Assembly: GCA_944390145.1 (NCBI GenBank)
Contig: CALXOY010000086.1
Span: 1-64,000 of the forward strand
Length of the DNA: 64,000 bases
Direction of reading: 5' to 3'
From: an uncultured Duodenibacillus sp.
Lineage (GTDB): Bacteria > Pseudomonadota > Gammaproteobacteria > Burkholderiales > Burkholderiaceae_F
Numbering within the stretch: position 1 is the first letter of the stretch; each line of letters opens with the position of its first letter. The position numbers were made by a program, and so were the translations under genes. Below are positions 29,052-38,903 of this stretch, piece after piece. Under the pieces are notes generated by a model. That model was not told where the DNA came from and did no database searches. It was given only the letters and a program-made list of their open reading frames with translations.

Positions 29052-29710
29052 AGCGTGTCTCCCGCGGCATCGGCAAGCAGCTGCAGCAAGCGGCTTCGAA
29101 AATCCTCTTTGACGGACTGCAGGCTCATGGGGCGGCCGGCAAGCGTCTGCATATCCGTCACGCGCAGGCCGCTGTAGCCGCAGGGATTGATGTGCTTGAA
29201 GCCGGAGAGATCCATGTCGACATTCAGTGCAATCCCGTGGTAGGTGCAGCCCCTTGAAACATGGATGCCAATGGAGGCGATTTTAGCTTCTTGCCGGAAT
29301 GCCCCCGTTCCGCCCTCCATGTGCACGTACAAGCCCGGGGCTCCGGCGTGCTGAAAGCCGGCTATGCCGAAATCTGAAAGGGTCTGCGTCAGACAGTTGA
29401 GCAAAAGGGCGACAAAGGGCTTGATGAAGAGATGCCGGCGCCGCAGGTCAATAAGCGGATAGACAACCATCTGCCCCGGGGCGTGGTAGGTGATGTCGCC
29501 GCCCCGCTCAACGCGCACAACGGGAATGCCGTTGACCTCCTGCGGTACAAGCAGCGCTGCCCGGCCGGCCGTGTAGACCGGCGGGTGCTCGACGAACCAG
29601 ACTTCATCGGCGCTCTGAGGCGATCTGCCGAGAGAAAAATCGCGCATCGCCCCCCACACGGCCCGGTAAGGGGCGAGCCCAAGGTTACGCACAATGACCG
29701 GAATCGTCAC
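29048..29710 (-). CDS. lipB: Octanoyl-[acyl-carrier-protein]:protein N-octanoyltransferase
   Basis: A 220-residue cofactor transferase that moves octanoyl from ACP to lipoyl domains, supplying LipA. Family motifs are RGGDITYHAPGQMVVYPLIDL, KIASIGIHVSRGCTYHGIALNV and NPCGYSGL. The Lys of KIASIG is the conserved catalytic lysine; the Cys expected near INPCGY is present. It overlaps ybeD by 4 nt at its start and menA by 4 nt at its end, so the cluster is tightly coupled. Confidence 0.94.
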   Translation of the reverse strand: MTIPVIVRNLGLAPYRAVWGAMRDFSLGRSPQSADEVWFVEHPPVYTAGRAALLVPQEVNGIPVVRVERGGDITYHAPGQMVVYPLIDLRRRHLFIKPFVALLLNCLTQTLSDFGIAGFQHAGAPGLYVHMEGGTGAFRQEAKIASIGIHVSRGCTYHGIALNVDMDLSGFKHINPCGYSGLRVTDMQTLAGRPMSLQSVKEDFRSRLLQLLADAAGDTL

Positions 29711-30039
29711 AGTACGATTTTGACAAGCGGGTGGGAGGTGAGCATCAGATAGATGCTGTCGAGCTGCTCGCGGCTTTTGGCGTGCACTGTGACGGTGAGC
29801 GCCGTGTACTTGCTCTGGGCCGACTTGCGCTGCGTGATGCTGGCCGGATCAAAGTCAGGGGCCAGTTCCCGCACTGCCGCTCCGATGGTTTCTGCAAAAT
29901 GCGGACTTGAGGCGCCCATCACTTTGATGGGGAAGTCGCAGGGAAATTCCAACAGGGAATCCTGCTCCTCGACGACGGTCTCTTCGGTCTGCTTGAAGGA
30001 TTCCTGCGGTGTGTCTTCAGTCTTTGCCTTTTCGGTCAT
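29707..30039 (-). CDS. ybeD: YbeD-like DUF493 protein
   Basis: A 110-residue protein. The C-terminal 75 residues match the DUF493/YbeD ACT-like fold: LLEFPCDFPIKVMGASSPHF near the start and SREQLDSIYLMLTSHPLVKIVL at the end. The acidic N-terminal 25 residues are an extension. The family lies between dacA and lipB in many proteobacteria, as here, and may be a small regulatory ligand-binding protein. The biochemical role is not established. Confidence 0.88.
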   Translation of the reverse strand: MTEKAKTEDTPQESFKQTEETVVEEQDSLLEFPCDFPIKVMGASSPHFAETIGAAVRELAPDFDPASITQRKSAQSKYTALTVTVHAKSREQLDSIYLMLTSHPLVKIVL

Positions 30040-30047
30040 GGCGTCAT

Positions 30048-31295
30048 CTATTTCGTGGAAGGGGATTTCGGTGCGTCTTCGGCCTGCTGTGCGCCGGCGG
30101 CCGGTTCGGAGGCGGCTTCTGCTGGCTTCATGCGCAGACGCACGGAGTCGACGAAGCGGCTTAAGAAGCTGCCCGGCCCGACATCGTGCATGGCCACCAG
30201 ATCAAAGTCTCCGATGTGTTTGTTCATGAAGTAGACGCGCAGCCTGCCCACCACCTCTCCGGTTTTGACGGGGGCGACAGCGGGGGACATGTACTCAAAC
30301 AGGGTTTTGAAGCCGCCCATGCCGCGCGAAACGATGTCCTGACGGTTGACGGTGACCCAGATGTCCTGCGGCGTTCCCACCTCAAGCTTTTCCCGGTTGC
30401 CGGTGAGAATGTCGATTTTGGTGATGAGGTCGCCTGCGGAAAAAAGCCGCAGCGTTTCATACTGAAGGCGGCCGTGCTGCAAAAGCGTCTGGACATCGGC
30501 CGTGGCGGCGTCGGAGCGGCTGCCTCCCAATAAAACGGCAATGACGTCGCGCGGCATGATGGTTTTGTTGCCATCGCGATGCCAGCTTCCCACAATCGAG
30601 GTGTTTTCCGCATTGCTCATGACGCCGTCGACGCCGCTTGCTCGCCACAACAGCAGGTTGCGGTTGCGCAGGCTGTGCGTGGTGAAGACGAATTCTTTTT
30701 CAGAAAACCAACTGAAGGCCTGCGGAAAATTTTTCTTGAAGGCTGCAGCCAGCCGGGCCATGTCAAGGGCGCTTGTGCGGTTTGCCGGATGCACGGTCGG
30801 GGAATGAAAGCGGCTGTGCGTGAGGCCGATCCTTGCCGCCGCTTCATTCATCAGCTTGGCGAAGTCCTCGTCTTTTTCCGCAAAGTGGGAGGACACGGCA
30901 AGGATGGCATCTTCGGCTCCGGAGACGGCGATGCCGTGCAAAAGCGTCTTCAGAGCGTGCGGTTCACCCGGCACAAGATACAGACGCCTGCCGTTGACCG
31001 AGCGCACGGCGTCGGCCGCCGAAATGCTCACGGAGGCGTTGAGGGCGTTTTTATCGCCTCCGGCGGCGTCAAGCACCGTGTACAAGGTCATCAAATGAAC
31101 CAGCTCCCCGGGGTTGATTTCCTTGTCCTTGTTGTGGGCGTTCATGACAAAGCCGCTTGTGGCATCAATCAGCGCCCAGGCTTGAGCCGACGAGGTCATG
31201 ACAAGATCCCTGCCGGCGGCATGCGCTGCTGCCGGCAGCGCATGCATGCTCAGGATGGCCGCCAGGACAATGAGAAAACGGGAGAAAATTCGCAT
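30048..31295 (-). CDS. PBP5/DacA homologue with all three catalytic motifs lost
   Basis: A 415-residue exported protein with a signal peptide (to about Ala27), a DacA-like transpeptidase fold and a PBP5 C-terminal domain (from about 285). Aligned on E. coli DacA, the SxxK motif is Glu64-Leu-Val-His67, SGN is Ser125-Gly-Ala127, and KTG is Met226-Ser-Asn228. So the nucleophile, its general base and the third motif are all gone. The C-terminal amphipathic segment (SFLSRFVDSVRLRMK) remains, followed by an Ala/Pro-rich tail. It occupies the dacA slot before ybeD. Probably a non-catalytic scaffold or binding protein. Confidence 0.85.
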   Translation of the reverse strand: MRIFSRFLIVLAAILSMHALPAAAHAAGRDLVMTSSAQAWALIDATSGFVMNAHNKDKEINPGELVHLMTLYTVLDAAGGDKNALNASVSISAADAVRSVNGRRLYLVPGEPHALKTLLHGIAVSGAEDAILAVSSHFAEKDEDFAKLMNEAAARIGLTHSRFHSPTVHPANRTSALDMARLAAAFKKNFPQAFSWFSEKEFVFTTHSLRNRNLLLWRASGVDGVMSNAENTSIVGSWHRDGNKTIMPRDVIAVLLGGSRSDAATADVQTLLQHGRLQYETLRLFSAGDLITKIDILTGNREKLEVGTPQDIWVTVNRQDIVSRGMGGFKTLFEYMSPAVAPVKTGEVVGRLRVYFMNKHIGDFDLVAMHDVGPGSFLSRFVDSVRLRMKPAEAASEPAAGAQQAEDAPKSPSTK

Positions 31296-31319
31296 GAGCC
31301 GATTCTACCGAGAGCGATT

Positions 31320-31949
31320 TCAGATAAGCGCAACGAATTGTGAGAAAACGCGGCTCAGCTGCGGCAGCTTCTTGGCAAAGACATGGTTGGTCCCGGGAAT
31401 GACATTGACGGTCAGGTTGTAGAAATTGGCCCAGGAAAGAACCGCATTCAAGGAGGCGAGCTCGTCGTTTTGTGCGTGCACGACAAAGGCGGGACAGCCC
31501 GGATGCACGATGTCGAACTTGTGGACCGCAGGACCGGCATAGATCATGGCCGCCGGCTTTCTCACCTGGGCGGCAAGGCTCATGACGTAGGTGCCGAAGG
31601 AAAATCCGCCGAAGATCGCCCTTCCGCCGGCAGGCAGCGTTTCAGCCACCTCGCGCATTTCAAAGACCGCGTCGATCACGCGCAGGAAGTCAGCCGCTTC
31701 GCCGGGGCCTGCGTTGTATTCCCCCTCGCTGCGTCCGGCTCCCCTGCAGTTCGGCCGCACAACGAGCCAGCCGCCGGAGACCAAAGCCTTGGCCATGGTT
31801 GTGATGACTTTGTGATCCTTGCTGCCGCCCTGCGTGGTGATCGGGTGGGCCAGAAAAGCAATGCCCTGCGTGCAGAGATCCGGAAAGTCGATGTCCAATT
31901 CAATCAGTCCGGCTTCTCCGGCTGTTTGTGTAGTATGTGTTCTCGTCAT
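31320..31949 (-). CDS. Alpha/beta hydrolase, small CocE/NonD-like
   Basis: A 209-residue hydrolase. The core is GGSKDHKVITTMAKAL, the oxyanion/GxGxS region is VRPNCRGAGRSEGEYNAGPGE, the nucleophile elbow is GGFSFG (Ser), and later Asp (HAQNDELAS) and His (PGTNHVF) complete a plausible catalytic triad. This small type is widespread in Betaproteobacteria; its substrate is unknown. It is divergent from birA, 30 nt apart. Confidence 0.8.
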   Translation of the reverse strand: MTRTHTTQTAGEAGLIELDIDFPDLCTQGIAFLAHPITTQGGSKDHKVITTMAKALVSGGWLVVRPNCRGAGRSEGEYNAGPGEAADFLRVIDAVFEMREVAETLPAGGRAIFGGFSFGTYVMSLAAQVRKPAAMIYAGPAVHKFDIVHPGCPAFVVHAQNDELASLNAVLSWANFYNLTVNVIPGTNHVFAKKLPQLSRVFSQFVALI

Positions 31950-31979
31950 GCGTCACCCTCAACAGCTTTTTCTCAAACC

Positions 31980-32792
31980 ATGCATTGTAATTGCGCTTTT
32001 CAGGAGCCTTTTGCCTGTGCCCTGCAAGAATTGGGAAGCAGGATGGAAGCGGCCTGGGTGGACTGCACGGCAAGCACCAATGACGATCTCAAGGGCTTGA
32101 TCCGGCGGACTGCCGGAGATGTCCGCATTGCACTGGTTGCAGACAAGCAGACGGCGGGACGCGGCACGCACGGCCGCAGCTGGACGGCTCCCTGCGCGTC
32201 GCTTCTGCTGAGCGAGGCTTTGCCCCTGCCGGAGGAAGCCTTGGAAATTCTCCCCGCTCTTTCCCTGGTTTGCGGCGCGGCCTGTGCGCAGGTGCTGATG
32301 CGCTGGAACCCGAATGTCCGCCTGAAGTGGCCCAACGACATCTGGATCAACGGCGGCAAGGCGGCGGGCATTCTCTGCGAAGTGGTCAACAGCCGTGCGC
32401 ACAGACTGCATGCCGTTGTGGGCATCGGGGTTAATATCCACCTCGGCCGGGGCCTGACGGCTGCAGCCGACGCTGCGCCGGCGTGCCTGCTCGATCATTT
32501 GCCTGATGAGCAGGCTCTTGCCGCAATCCGCGTCAATATGGCGGCGGCGCTTGCGGCGACCATTGAAGAAGCCTGCGAGGCATTCGGCCTTTCAGCTTTG
32601 AGGGAACTTCAGGAAAAGTGGCCGACGTTGGATGCTTTTGCTGACAAAAGAGTTCTTTTGAGTCTTCCGGATGGAACTTCTCTTGAAGGGGTTGTGAAGG
32701 GTATCGGCCCCCGGGGGGAGGTTCTTTTTCAAGATGACTGCGGAAGGGTTCATGCCTATGCGGACGCCCGCCTGCGGCCCTTGCATCAATAG
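31980..32792 (+). CDS. birA: Biotin-[acetyl-CoA-carboxylase] ligase, catalytic form
   Basis: A 270-residue biotin protein ligase. Motifs are STNDDL, DKQTAGRGTHGRSWTAP (biotinyl-AMP loop), LKWPNDIW, KAAGILCEV and VVGIGVNIHL. A small C-terminal SH3-like domain follows (from about 222). There is no N-terminal helix-turn-helix, so it cannot be the repressor type found in E. coli. The open frame extends far upstream, opposite the hydrolase gene; the ATG at 31980 is the first sensible start. coaX begins immediately after its stop codon. Confidence 0.9.
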   Translation: MHCNCAFQEPFACALQELGSRMEAAWVDCTASTNDDLKGLIRRTAGDVRIALVADKQTAGRGTHGRSWTAPCASLLLSEALPLPEEALEILPALSLVCGAACAQVLMRWNPNVRLKWPNDIWINGGKAAGILCEVVNSRAHRLHAVVGIGVNIHLGRGLTAAADAAPACLLDHLPDEQALAAIRVNMAAALAATIEEACEAFGLSALRELQEKWPTLDAFADKRVLLSLPDGTSLEGVVKGIGPRGEVLFQDDCGRVHAYADARLRPLHQ

Positions 32793-33569
32793 GTGAAAAT
32801 CGTGACTGCGCTTCTTTTAGATCTCGGCAACACGGCCTTGAAATGGGCGACATCCGACAAGCCCGAGGAGCCGCACGCCTATGTGCACTGCGGCAATGAC
32901 GTGGTGCCCGACGAGCTCTTTCACAGATGGCTCAACATCAAGCCCGAGCGTGTTGTCGGCTGCATGGTGTCAAGCGAAAAATTCGCTTTCAACATCACGC
33001 GTTTTTTCAACGCCCACAACATCAAGTGGGACTGGCTGCATTCTGAAAAAAGTTTTTCCGGCGGCAGCCTCATCGTCGTCAACAAGTACGACAACTACGA
33101 GCAATTGGGCAGCGACCGCTGGCATGCCGTCATTGGGGCGGCTTCGCTTTACCCCGGTTTTCCTGTTCTGGTCGTGCATATCGGAACGGCGACCACCGCC
33201 GATGTCCTAGTGCCCGAAGCCGACGGCACGCAGGCATTTATCGGCGGCAGGATTCTGCCCGGCCCCTCGATGATGACAGAGGCGCTTTTGACAAAAACGC
33301 GGTGCCGGCCCGGGCGCATCGGCGTGCGCGCGGACTTTCCGAAGAACACGGCCGACGCCATTACAACAGCGGTGCTGGAAGCGCATTTGGGCATCGTCGA
33401 CCGGTCGCTCGCCAGCCTGCGGAAGATGGGTTATGACAATCCGCGGCTTCTTTTTGCCGGCGGGGCGGCTCCGCTTTTTGCGCCGTACATCATGCAGGAG
33501 TATCCGCAGGCGGTCATCAAGCACAACCTGGTCTTGCGCGGACTCGCAATGAGGGCGAAGGTGCAGTAG
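32793..33569 (+). CDS. coaX: Type III pantothenate kinase
   Basis: A 258-residue ASKHA-fold kinase for the first step of coenzyme A synthesis. Motifs are LLLDLGNTALKWA (phosphate 1), LGSDRWHAVIGAASLYP, VVHIGTATTADVL (phosphate 2) and FIGGRILPGPSMM. The start is GTG, directly abutting the birA stop (TAGGTG). The birA-coaX-SPOR order is common in Burkholderiales. Confidence 0.94.
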   Translation: MKIVTALLLDLGNTALKWATSDKPEEPHAYVHCGNDVVPDELFHRWLNIKPERVVGCMVSSEKFAFNITRFFNAHNIKWDWLHSEKSFSGGSLIVVNKYDNYEQLGSDRWHAVIGAASLYPGFPVLVVHIGTATTADVLVPEADGTQAFIGGRILPGPSMMTEALLTKTRCRPGRIGVRADFPKNTADAITTAVLEAHLGIVDRSLASLRKMGYDNPRLLFAGGAAPLFAPYIMQEYPQAVIKHNLVLRGLAMRAKVQ

Positions 33570-33589
33570 CACTGCGGGAGGCCTGTGAG

Positions 33590-34255
33590 GTGAGGTACAT
33601 CATCCATATCGTGCTGCTGGCCGCTTTGTGCGCCTGCGGATGGTTTCTCTACGACCAATCCCGAAAGCCTGCTTCTGATCTGACCTCTGAAGCGACGCTT
33701 GAGGTCAAAATCCCCAAGATCGTCCAGGCGGCCATTGATGCGCGCAAGCACGATGAAAGCGCCGCTCTCTCCGGCACTCCCGTGGATCTGGACTGCTTTG
33801 TCTGGGGCCCCTTTGACGAAAGAAAGATCGTGGCGGTGCAGGGGACGCTGCGGCGCAGCGGACTGCTGCAGAAGGCTGAAATCTCCGACAGGTTTCTTCC
33901 CGACCGCTGGATCGTTTACCTTGGGCCTTACGAAAACGATATTGCCGTCCGGGCGTTTGTCAAACAGTTCCGCTCCCAGGGCTTCAAGCACGTCCGCCCC
34001 ATTTTGAGGGGCGCGCTCTCCTATGGCGTTGAAATCGAGACGTTTGCCACGGAGCAGGAGGCCCGGGACTGGATGCTGAGCAAAAAAGCGCCGGAGGTCA
34101 AAGGGCTTCGCACAACCAACCGGCTTGGCGAGCCCTCCAACGAAGTCGATCTGGTTTTCCGTTCTCTCACCGATAAGCAAAGAGAGGCGCTTTTTGCCAT
34201 CTGGAAGCGCTGGAAGGGAACGCAGATCCAGAACTGCAGCTTCTACAAGAAATAG
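33590..34255 (+). CDS. Membrane-anchored SPOR-like protein
   Basis: A 221-residue protein with one N-terminal membrane helix (IIHIVLLAALCACGWFLY) and a periplasmic part. Residues about 66-140 (FVWGPFDERKIVAVQGTL to FKHVRPIL) resemble a SPOR fold, which in other proteins binds denuded septal peptidoglycan. It is third in a birA-coaX-SPOR transcript. The GTG start at 33590 has GGGAGG about 9 nt upstream. Its stop lies 3 nt from that of the opposing HIT gene, with no terminator between them. Confidence 0.75.
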   Translation: MRYIIHIVLLAALCACGWFLYDQSRKPASDLTSEATLEVKIPKIVQAAIDARKHDESAALSGTPVDLDCFVWGPFDERKIVAVQGTLRRSGLLQKAEISDRFLPDRWIVYLGPYENDIAVRAFVKQFRSQGFKHVRPILRGALSYGVEIETFATEQEARDWMLSKKAPEVKGLRTTNRLGEPSNEVDLVFRSLTDKQREALFAIWKRWKGTQIQNCSFYKK

Positions 34256-34258
34256 CCC

Positions 34259-34696
34259 TTACGGCGTCTCGAGAGCCTGCAGAAGCGCCGGCAGCCTTTC
34301 GAGCATGCGTTGGGCTTTGGTGCGCCGTTCCTGCAGTTTTTCGGGCGGCATGGTGCGGTGCCTTGCCGACCAGATCGAGTCGGGGAAAAAGGCGTCGTCC
34401 CGGTAGCGGGCGATGATGTGCCAGTGCACGTGCGGCACCATGTTTCCCAGACTCGCGAGATTGACCTTGTCGGGCTGCATGACTTCAAGCATGCAGTCTT
34501 CGCAAATCTGGACGGCGCGGATCACCTGGGCGCGTTCTTGCGTGGAGAGCTGCGGCATTTCGGCTGCGTGCCGCGCGGCAATGACGCGCACGTAGCCCGG
34601 CAGATCGTCGTCGGAGGCGTCGATGACGCGCAGCAGGCGGCCTTTCCAGATAAGGCGCTCATTTTCCGGATTGCACAAGGGGCATTTGTTTGTCAT
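34259..34696 (-). CDS. HIT family nucleotide-binding protein
   Basis: A 145-residue protein with an N-terminal CPLCNPEN pair of cysteines and the HIT motif HVHWHIIAR, where the middle His would be the nucleophile. HIT proteins hydrolyse or transfer nucleoside phosphates. The substrate is not predictable. It follows the large oxidase gene by 18 nt and may belong to another operon; transcription is convergent to the SPOR gene. Confidence 0.88.
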   Translation of the reverse strand: MTNKCPLCNPENERLIWKGRLLRVIDASDDDLPGYVRVIAARHAAEMPQLSTQERAQVIRAVQICEDCMLEVMQPDKVNLASLGNMVPHVHWHIIARYRDDAFFPDSIWSARHRTMPPEKLQERRTKAQRMLERLPALLQALETP

Positions 34697-34714
34697 GGCG
34701 GCGATTTCCTGCAG

Positions 34715-37700
34715 TTAGACCAGAACCTGTTCCATGCCTCCGGCCTTGGCTTGCGACACGAAGTGGGAAAGCCAGCCGTTTCCAAGCTTTAACCGCGCCA
34801 TCTCCACGGCCAGAAATTCAGCCTGTGTGCCCGTGGCGTCAGAATAGCGGCTGATGCCCTGCAGGCAGCCCGGACAAGTGGTGACGATTTTCACGGCGCT
34901 GCGGTCGCGCTGCGCACACAGCATATTTTTCACCTTGAGGATGTTTTCCTCCTTTTTGAAGCGCACCTGCGTGGCGATGTCGGGGCGAGCGACGGCAAAG
35001 GTGCCGGATTCGCCGCAGCACGATTCGGTGAGCGCGACGCGGCTGCCGTCGGCGGGCTTGAGGATGTCGTTGACGATCTTGATGGGAGAGGGGCCTGCAA
35101 AGGGCGTGTGGCAGGGATCGTGATACATGTACCGGACGTTTTCCGCACCGGTGACCGAAACGCCTCTTTCCAGCAGGAACTCATGCACATCCATCAGACG
35201 GCAGCCCGGGAAGATTTCCTCGAAGTGGTAGTCCTTGAGCTGTTTGAGGCAGGTGCCGCAGGACACGAGGACGGTTTTGATGTCCAGGTAGTTGAGCGTG
35301 TTGGCCAGACGGTGAAAGAGCACGCGGTTGGCGGTGACAATTGCATCGGCCTTGGCAATTTCGCCTGCGCCCTTTTGTGGATAGCCGCAGCACATGAACT
35401 TGGGAGGCAGCACCGTCTGGAGTCCTGCGTCATAAAGAAGCGCCAGGACGGCGAGGGACACTTCCGGATAAAGGCGTTCGTTGCCGCAACCGGGAAAGTA
35501 GAAAACGGCTGCGGCATCGGTTGCCTGCGGCTTGCGGATGATCGGCGCGACGGCGGAGTCCGTGAGTCCGAGCACGGAGCGCATGGTTTGCCGCATGCGC
35601 GGCTCGGGCAGCCTCCGGTTGACAAGCGTGACGGTTTGCTCGATCAATCCCGGTCTGCCGATGGTGTGCGTGGGGTGGTTGAGCTGCGAGCGGGCTGCCG
35701 GCGCCAGCAGATCGTGCGCCAGGCGCTCAGCTTTGTAGCCCACATTGACTAGCCCCTTTCTGGCCCACTCGACCGTGCGGGGATTGGTGATCTCCAGGAA
35801 CTTCATGCCGGCGTATTTGGCCGGCGGCATGGAGGATTTTCCGGCGCGCTCGAGCAGCGCCCTCAGCATGATCGTCACCTCGCCGAAGTTGATCTTCACA
35901 GGGCACGGGGCACGGCACTTCATGCAGAGCGTGCAGTGATCGGAGAGGTCTTCCAGAGCCTTCATGTGCAGGTCCGACAGACCGCGGCGCGTCTGGCTTT
36001 CATAGAGAATGGCTTCGATCAGAAGGCTTGTTGCGATGATTTTGTTGCGCGGTGAAAAAAGCAGGCTGGCGCGCGGCACGTGCGTCGTGCACTTGGACTT
36101 GCATTTGCCGCAGCGCAGGCAGTTCTTGATCGCGTCGCTGATCTGCTTGACCTGAGTCTGCTGCATGATGAGCGATTCAGCGCCGAGAAGATTGAAGCTT
36201 GGCGTATAGATCGTCTCCGGATTGATGTCCTTGGAGAGTTTGCCGCGGTTGAAATGCCGCTGCGGATCAATCTGGTGGACGTACTCGGTGTAGGGCTTGA
36301 GCTTTTCGGCTTCGAGGAACTCGATTTTGGTCAGTCCGATGCCGTGTTCGCCGCTGATCACGCCGCCGAGAGACTTGGCCAGGGCCATCACCCGGTGCAC
36401 GGCCTCCACGCCTTTTTGCATCATGCGGTAGTTGTCAGAATTAAGCGGCACGTTGGTGTGCACGTTTCCGTCTCCGGCATGCATGTGCAGCGCAATGAAG
36501 ACGCGGCCGCGCAGCACGCGTGCGTGGATAGCGTCAATCTCGCCGCGCACCTTTTCAAAGGCGTCGCCCGGGAAGATGCGCAGCATTTCGCTTCGCACTT
36601 CCTTTTTCCAGGAAATGCGGACAACATGATCGTAAATCAGATCAAAAACGGTCTTGCCGCTGTATTTTCGCAGCACGCCTGCCGGAAGGCTGATGCCCAC
36701 CCGGGAGAGATCTTCGACGGAGTTTCCGACCACGGCGTCAAAGTGCTGACGCAGGTACGTCCAGCGCGCCCGCACCTCTGCAACAATCTTCAAGGCGTTC
36801 GGCACTGTGGCTTCCAGGAGCACCTCCTTGGGAACGCCGTCGGTGAGTGAGGGCTTGCCCAGGGAGATGTATCCCTTGAGGTAGTCCTCAAGTGCGTCGA
36901 GCATTTCAAGCTTGTTGTCGATGGAGCACTCAATGTTGAAGGTCTCGCATCCGAGCGTGTACTCGCCGATTCTGTCGAGCGGAATCACGACGTCTTCATT
37001 GAGCTTGAAGGCGTTGGTGTGGGCGCTGATGGCGGCGGTCTTGCTGCGTTCATGCCAGAACGCAAAGCGCGCCTCGGGCGTCTTGGCGACAAAGCCCTCA
37101 CCATTGACCTTTGTGCAGAGTTCAATCACCTTGTCAACGGCTTCCTGAAGGCTGGCTTCATCGCTGCCGGTGATGTCCCCCACGATCACCATCTTGGGGT
37201 ACTCGCCGCGCTTGCTCTTGACCGGATAGTTGACCGCCTTGAGGTAGCGGTCGTCGAGGTGCTCGAGGCCGGCGAGCATGCAGCCCTTGTAGCCGTCTCC
37301 CAGCAGCTTTGAAATGCCCAGGATGGCTTTTCCCGCCAGGGTGGCCGCACCGAAAAACTCCAGGCAGACCGTGTAGGTGAAAGGCGGCATCTTGTGCAGA
37401 ATCCAGCGCGCAGAGGTGATGATGCCGTCGGTGCCTTCCTTTTGAACGGCGGGCAGTCCCCCGAGGAATTTGTTCGTCACGTCCTTGCCCAGTCCCTCGC
37501 GCCGGAAAATGCGTCCCGGCGTGACAAGCTCCCGGGTGCTGATGACGCGCGCCTTTTCGGGGTCGGCCGTGCGGCCGTCCTTGACGGTGATGCGCCAGCG
37601 GATATCCACGCTGCGGGAGATCTTGCGGCAGGTGTGCTCAAGACGCTCGACTTCCATCCAGTTGCCGTCGGCCGTCACCATGCGGTAGCTTGCGATGTTG

Positions 37701-38656
37701 TCAACGGCGGTGCCCCAGAGGACCGCTTTTTTGCCGCCGGAGTTTTCGGCAATGTTGCCGCCCACGGTGGAGCTGTCAGCGCTGGCGGGATCCACCGAGA
37801 AAATGTAGTCGTCGACGGCGGCGGCTTCAGTGACGCGCCGCGTGACGGCTCCGCTGCCGGTGTCGATGACGGGAACAAGCCCCAGGGTGCACTGCGGCAG
37901 CTCCACCAGGTGCGCCCTGCTGATTGAATCGAGCTTTTCGGTGTTGATCACGGCGCTCATGTCCGACATCGGCACGGCGCCGCCCGTGTAGCCCGTGCCG
38001 CCTCCGCGCGGAATGATGACAAGGCCGAGTTCAATGCAGGTGCGCACCAGCGATGGAATCTCCTGCTCGCTGTCGGGCGTGATCACCACAAACGGGTACT
38101 CGATGCGCAAGTCGGTGGCGTCGGTGACGTGCGCGGCCCGCATGAAGGGGTCAAAGCGGATGTTGTCTTCGCGCGTGCATTTTTTGAGCGCCTTTTTAAA
38201 CCGCGCTCTGAGCGCCTTGGTGCGCTCAAAGCCGGACTCAAATTTGCGCACCGCCTTGTAGGCGGCCGCCATGAGCTTTTGCACCTTGAGGTCGCGCTCG
38301 GCAACGAGCGGATCGCGCCGCTTGTCCATTTCGCGCAGACGGTGTTCGAGCGCTTCAATGAGAAGCTTGCGGCGCGACTTGTTTTCCAGCAGATCCTCCT
38401 GCAGGTAAGGATTGCGGTTGACAACCCAGATGTCGCCCAGGACCTCAAAGAGCATGCGGGCGCTGCGCCCGGTTTTTCTTTCTTCTCGGAGTTCATCGAG
38501 TAAATGGGCGGCCTCCTTGCCAAGAAGCCTCACCACAATTTCCCGGTCGGAGAAGGAGGTGTAGTTGTAGGGTATTTCTCGGATGCGCAAGCCGGTGTCG
38601 TGTGCGTTTGCGCCGGCGGCGCTTCGGGTGTCTGTCTGCATGGGGTGTCTCGACAT
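34715..38656 (-). CDS. Giant FAD-linked oxidase with 2x[4Fe-4S] and CCG domains (DUF3683 type)
   Basis: About 1313 residues. A DUF3683-like N-terminal region (about 20-180) precedes a PCMH-type FAD domain with [14 protein letters not shown] and [20 protein letters not shown]. The FAD-oxidase C domain carries [10 protein letters not shown] and [11 protein letters not shown], the metal/2-hydroxyacid motifs. Two ferredoxin clusters follow ([14 protein letters not shown] and [13 protein letters not shown]), then two cysteine-rich CCG halves ([11 protein letters not shown]...CCGYP; HDPCHTP...CCGESG). This combines D-2-hydroxyacid dehydrogenase and its electron-transfer subunit in one chain, probably feeding quinone. 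Substrate (D-lactate, 2-hydroxyglutarate or other) is not determined. The ATG at 38656 is a likely but uncertain start. Confidence 0.85.
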   Translation of the reverse strand: MSRHPMQTDTRSAAGANAHDTGLRIREIPYNYTSFSDREIVVRLLGKEAAHLLDELREERKTGRSARMLFEVLGDIWVVNRNPYLQEDLLENKSRRKLLIEALEHRLREMDKRRDPLVAERDLKVQKLMAAAYKAVRKFESGFERTKALRARFKKALKKCTREDNIRFDPFMRAAHVTDATDLRIEYPFVVITPDSEQEIPSLVRTCIELGLVIIPRGGGTGYTGGAVPMSDMSAVINTEKLDSISRAHLVELPQCTLGLVPVIDTGSGAVTRRVTEAAAVDDYIFSVDPASADSSTVGGNIAENSGGKKAVLWGTAVDNIASYRMVTADGNWMEVERLEHTCRKISRSVDIRWRITVKDGRTADPEKARVISTRELVTPGRIFRREGLGKDVTNKFLGGLPAVQKEGTDGIITSARWILHKMPPFTYTVCLEFFGAATLAGKAILGISKLLGDGYKGCMLAGLEHLDDRYLKAVNYPVKSKRGEYPKMVIVGDITGSDEASLQEAVDKVIELCTKVNGEGFVAKTPEARFAFWHERSKTAAISAHTNAFKLNEDVVIPLDRIGEYTLGCETFNIECSIDNKLEMLDALEDYLKGYISLGKPSLTDGVPKEVLLEATVPNALKIVAEVRARWTYLRQHFDAVVGNSVEDLSRVGISLPAGVLRKYSGKTVFDLIYDHVVRISWKKEVRSEMLRIFPGDAFEKVRGEIDAIHARVLRGRVFIALHMHAGDGNVHTNVPLNSDNYRMMQKGVEAVHRVMALAKSLGGVISGEHGIGLTKIEFLEAEKLKPYTEYVHQIDPQRHFNRGKLSKDINPETIYTPSFNLLGAESLIMQQTQVKQISDAIKNCLRCGKCKSKCTTHVPRASLLFSPRNKIIATSLLIEAILYESQTRRGLSDLHMKALEDLSDHCTLCMKCRAPCPVKINFGEVTIMLRALLERAGKSSMPPAKYAGMKFLEITNPRTVEWARKGLVNVGYKAERLAHDLLAPAARSQLNHPTHTIGRPGLIEQTVTLVNRRLPEPRMRQTMRSVLGLTDSAVAPIIRKPQATDAAAVFYFPGCGNERLYPEVSLAVLALLYDAGLQTVLPPKFMCCGYPQKGAGEIAKADAIVTANRVLFHRLANTLNYLDIKTVLVSCGTCLKQLKDYHFEEIFPGCRLMDVHEFLLERGVSVTGAENVRYMYHDPCHTPFAGPSPIKIVNDILKPADGSRVALTESCCGESGTFAVARPDIATQVRFKKEENILKVKNMLCAQRDRSAVKIVTTCPGCLQGISRYSDATGTQAEFLAVEMARLKLGNGWLSHFVSQAKAGGMEQVLV

Positions 38657-38903
38657 CGCTTTTGCCGGCAGGATTGAGGTGAAAGGCGGCGCCGGCAACA
38701 AGGCTAGAAAAACAAAAGAGCGCTTTCATTGTAATCGGCGGCAGGCGGCGCAACGTCAGGACAACGCCTGAATCTGCCCGCAGTTCCGTCAAAGCGCGGA
38801 CAGGCGGAAAAAAGCGGATTCGCATAAGCAAAAACAACAAAACCGTCGTATATTGGTTGGCGTTTTTTTCTCCGGCTTATCTACGGCAATACAGGGATTT
38901 TGA

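Noticed and set aside
31383..31979. Upstream extension of the birA frame by about 200 codons
   Set aside because: It is antisense to the hydrolase gene and has no helix-turn-helix pattern of bifunctional BirA, so the ATG at 31980 was used.
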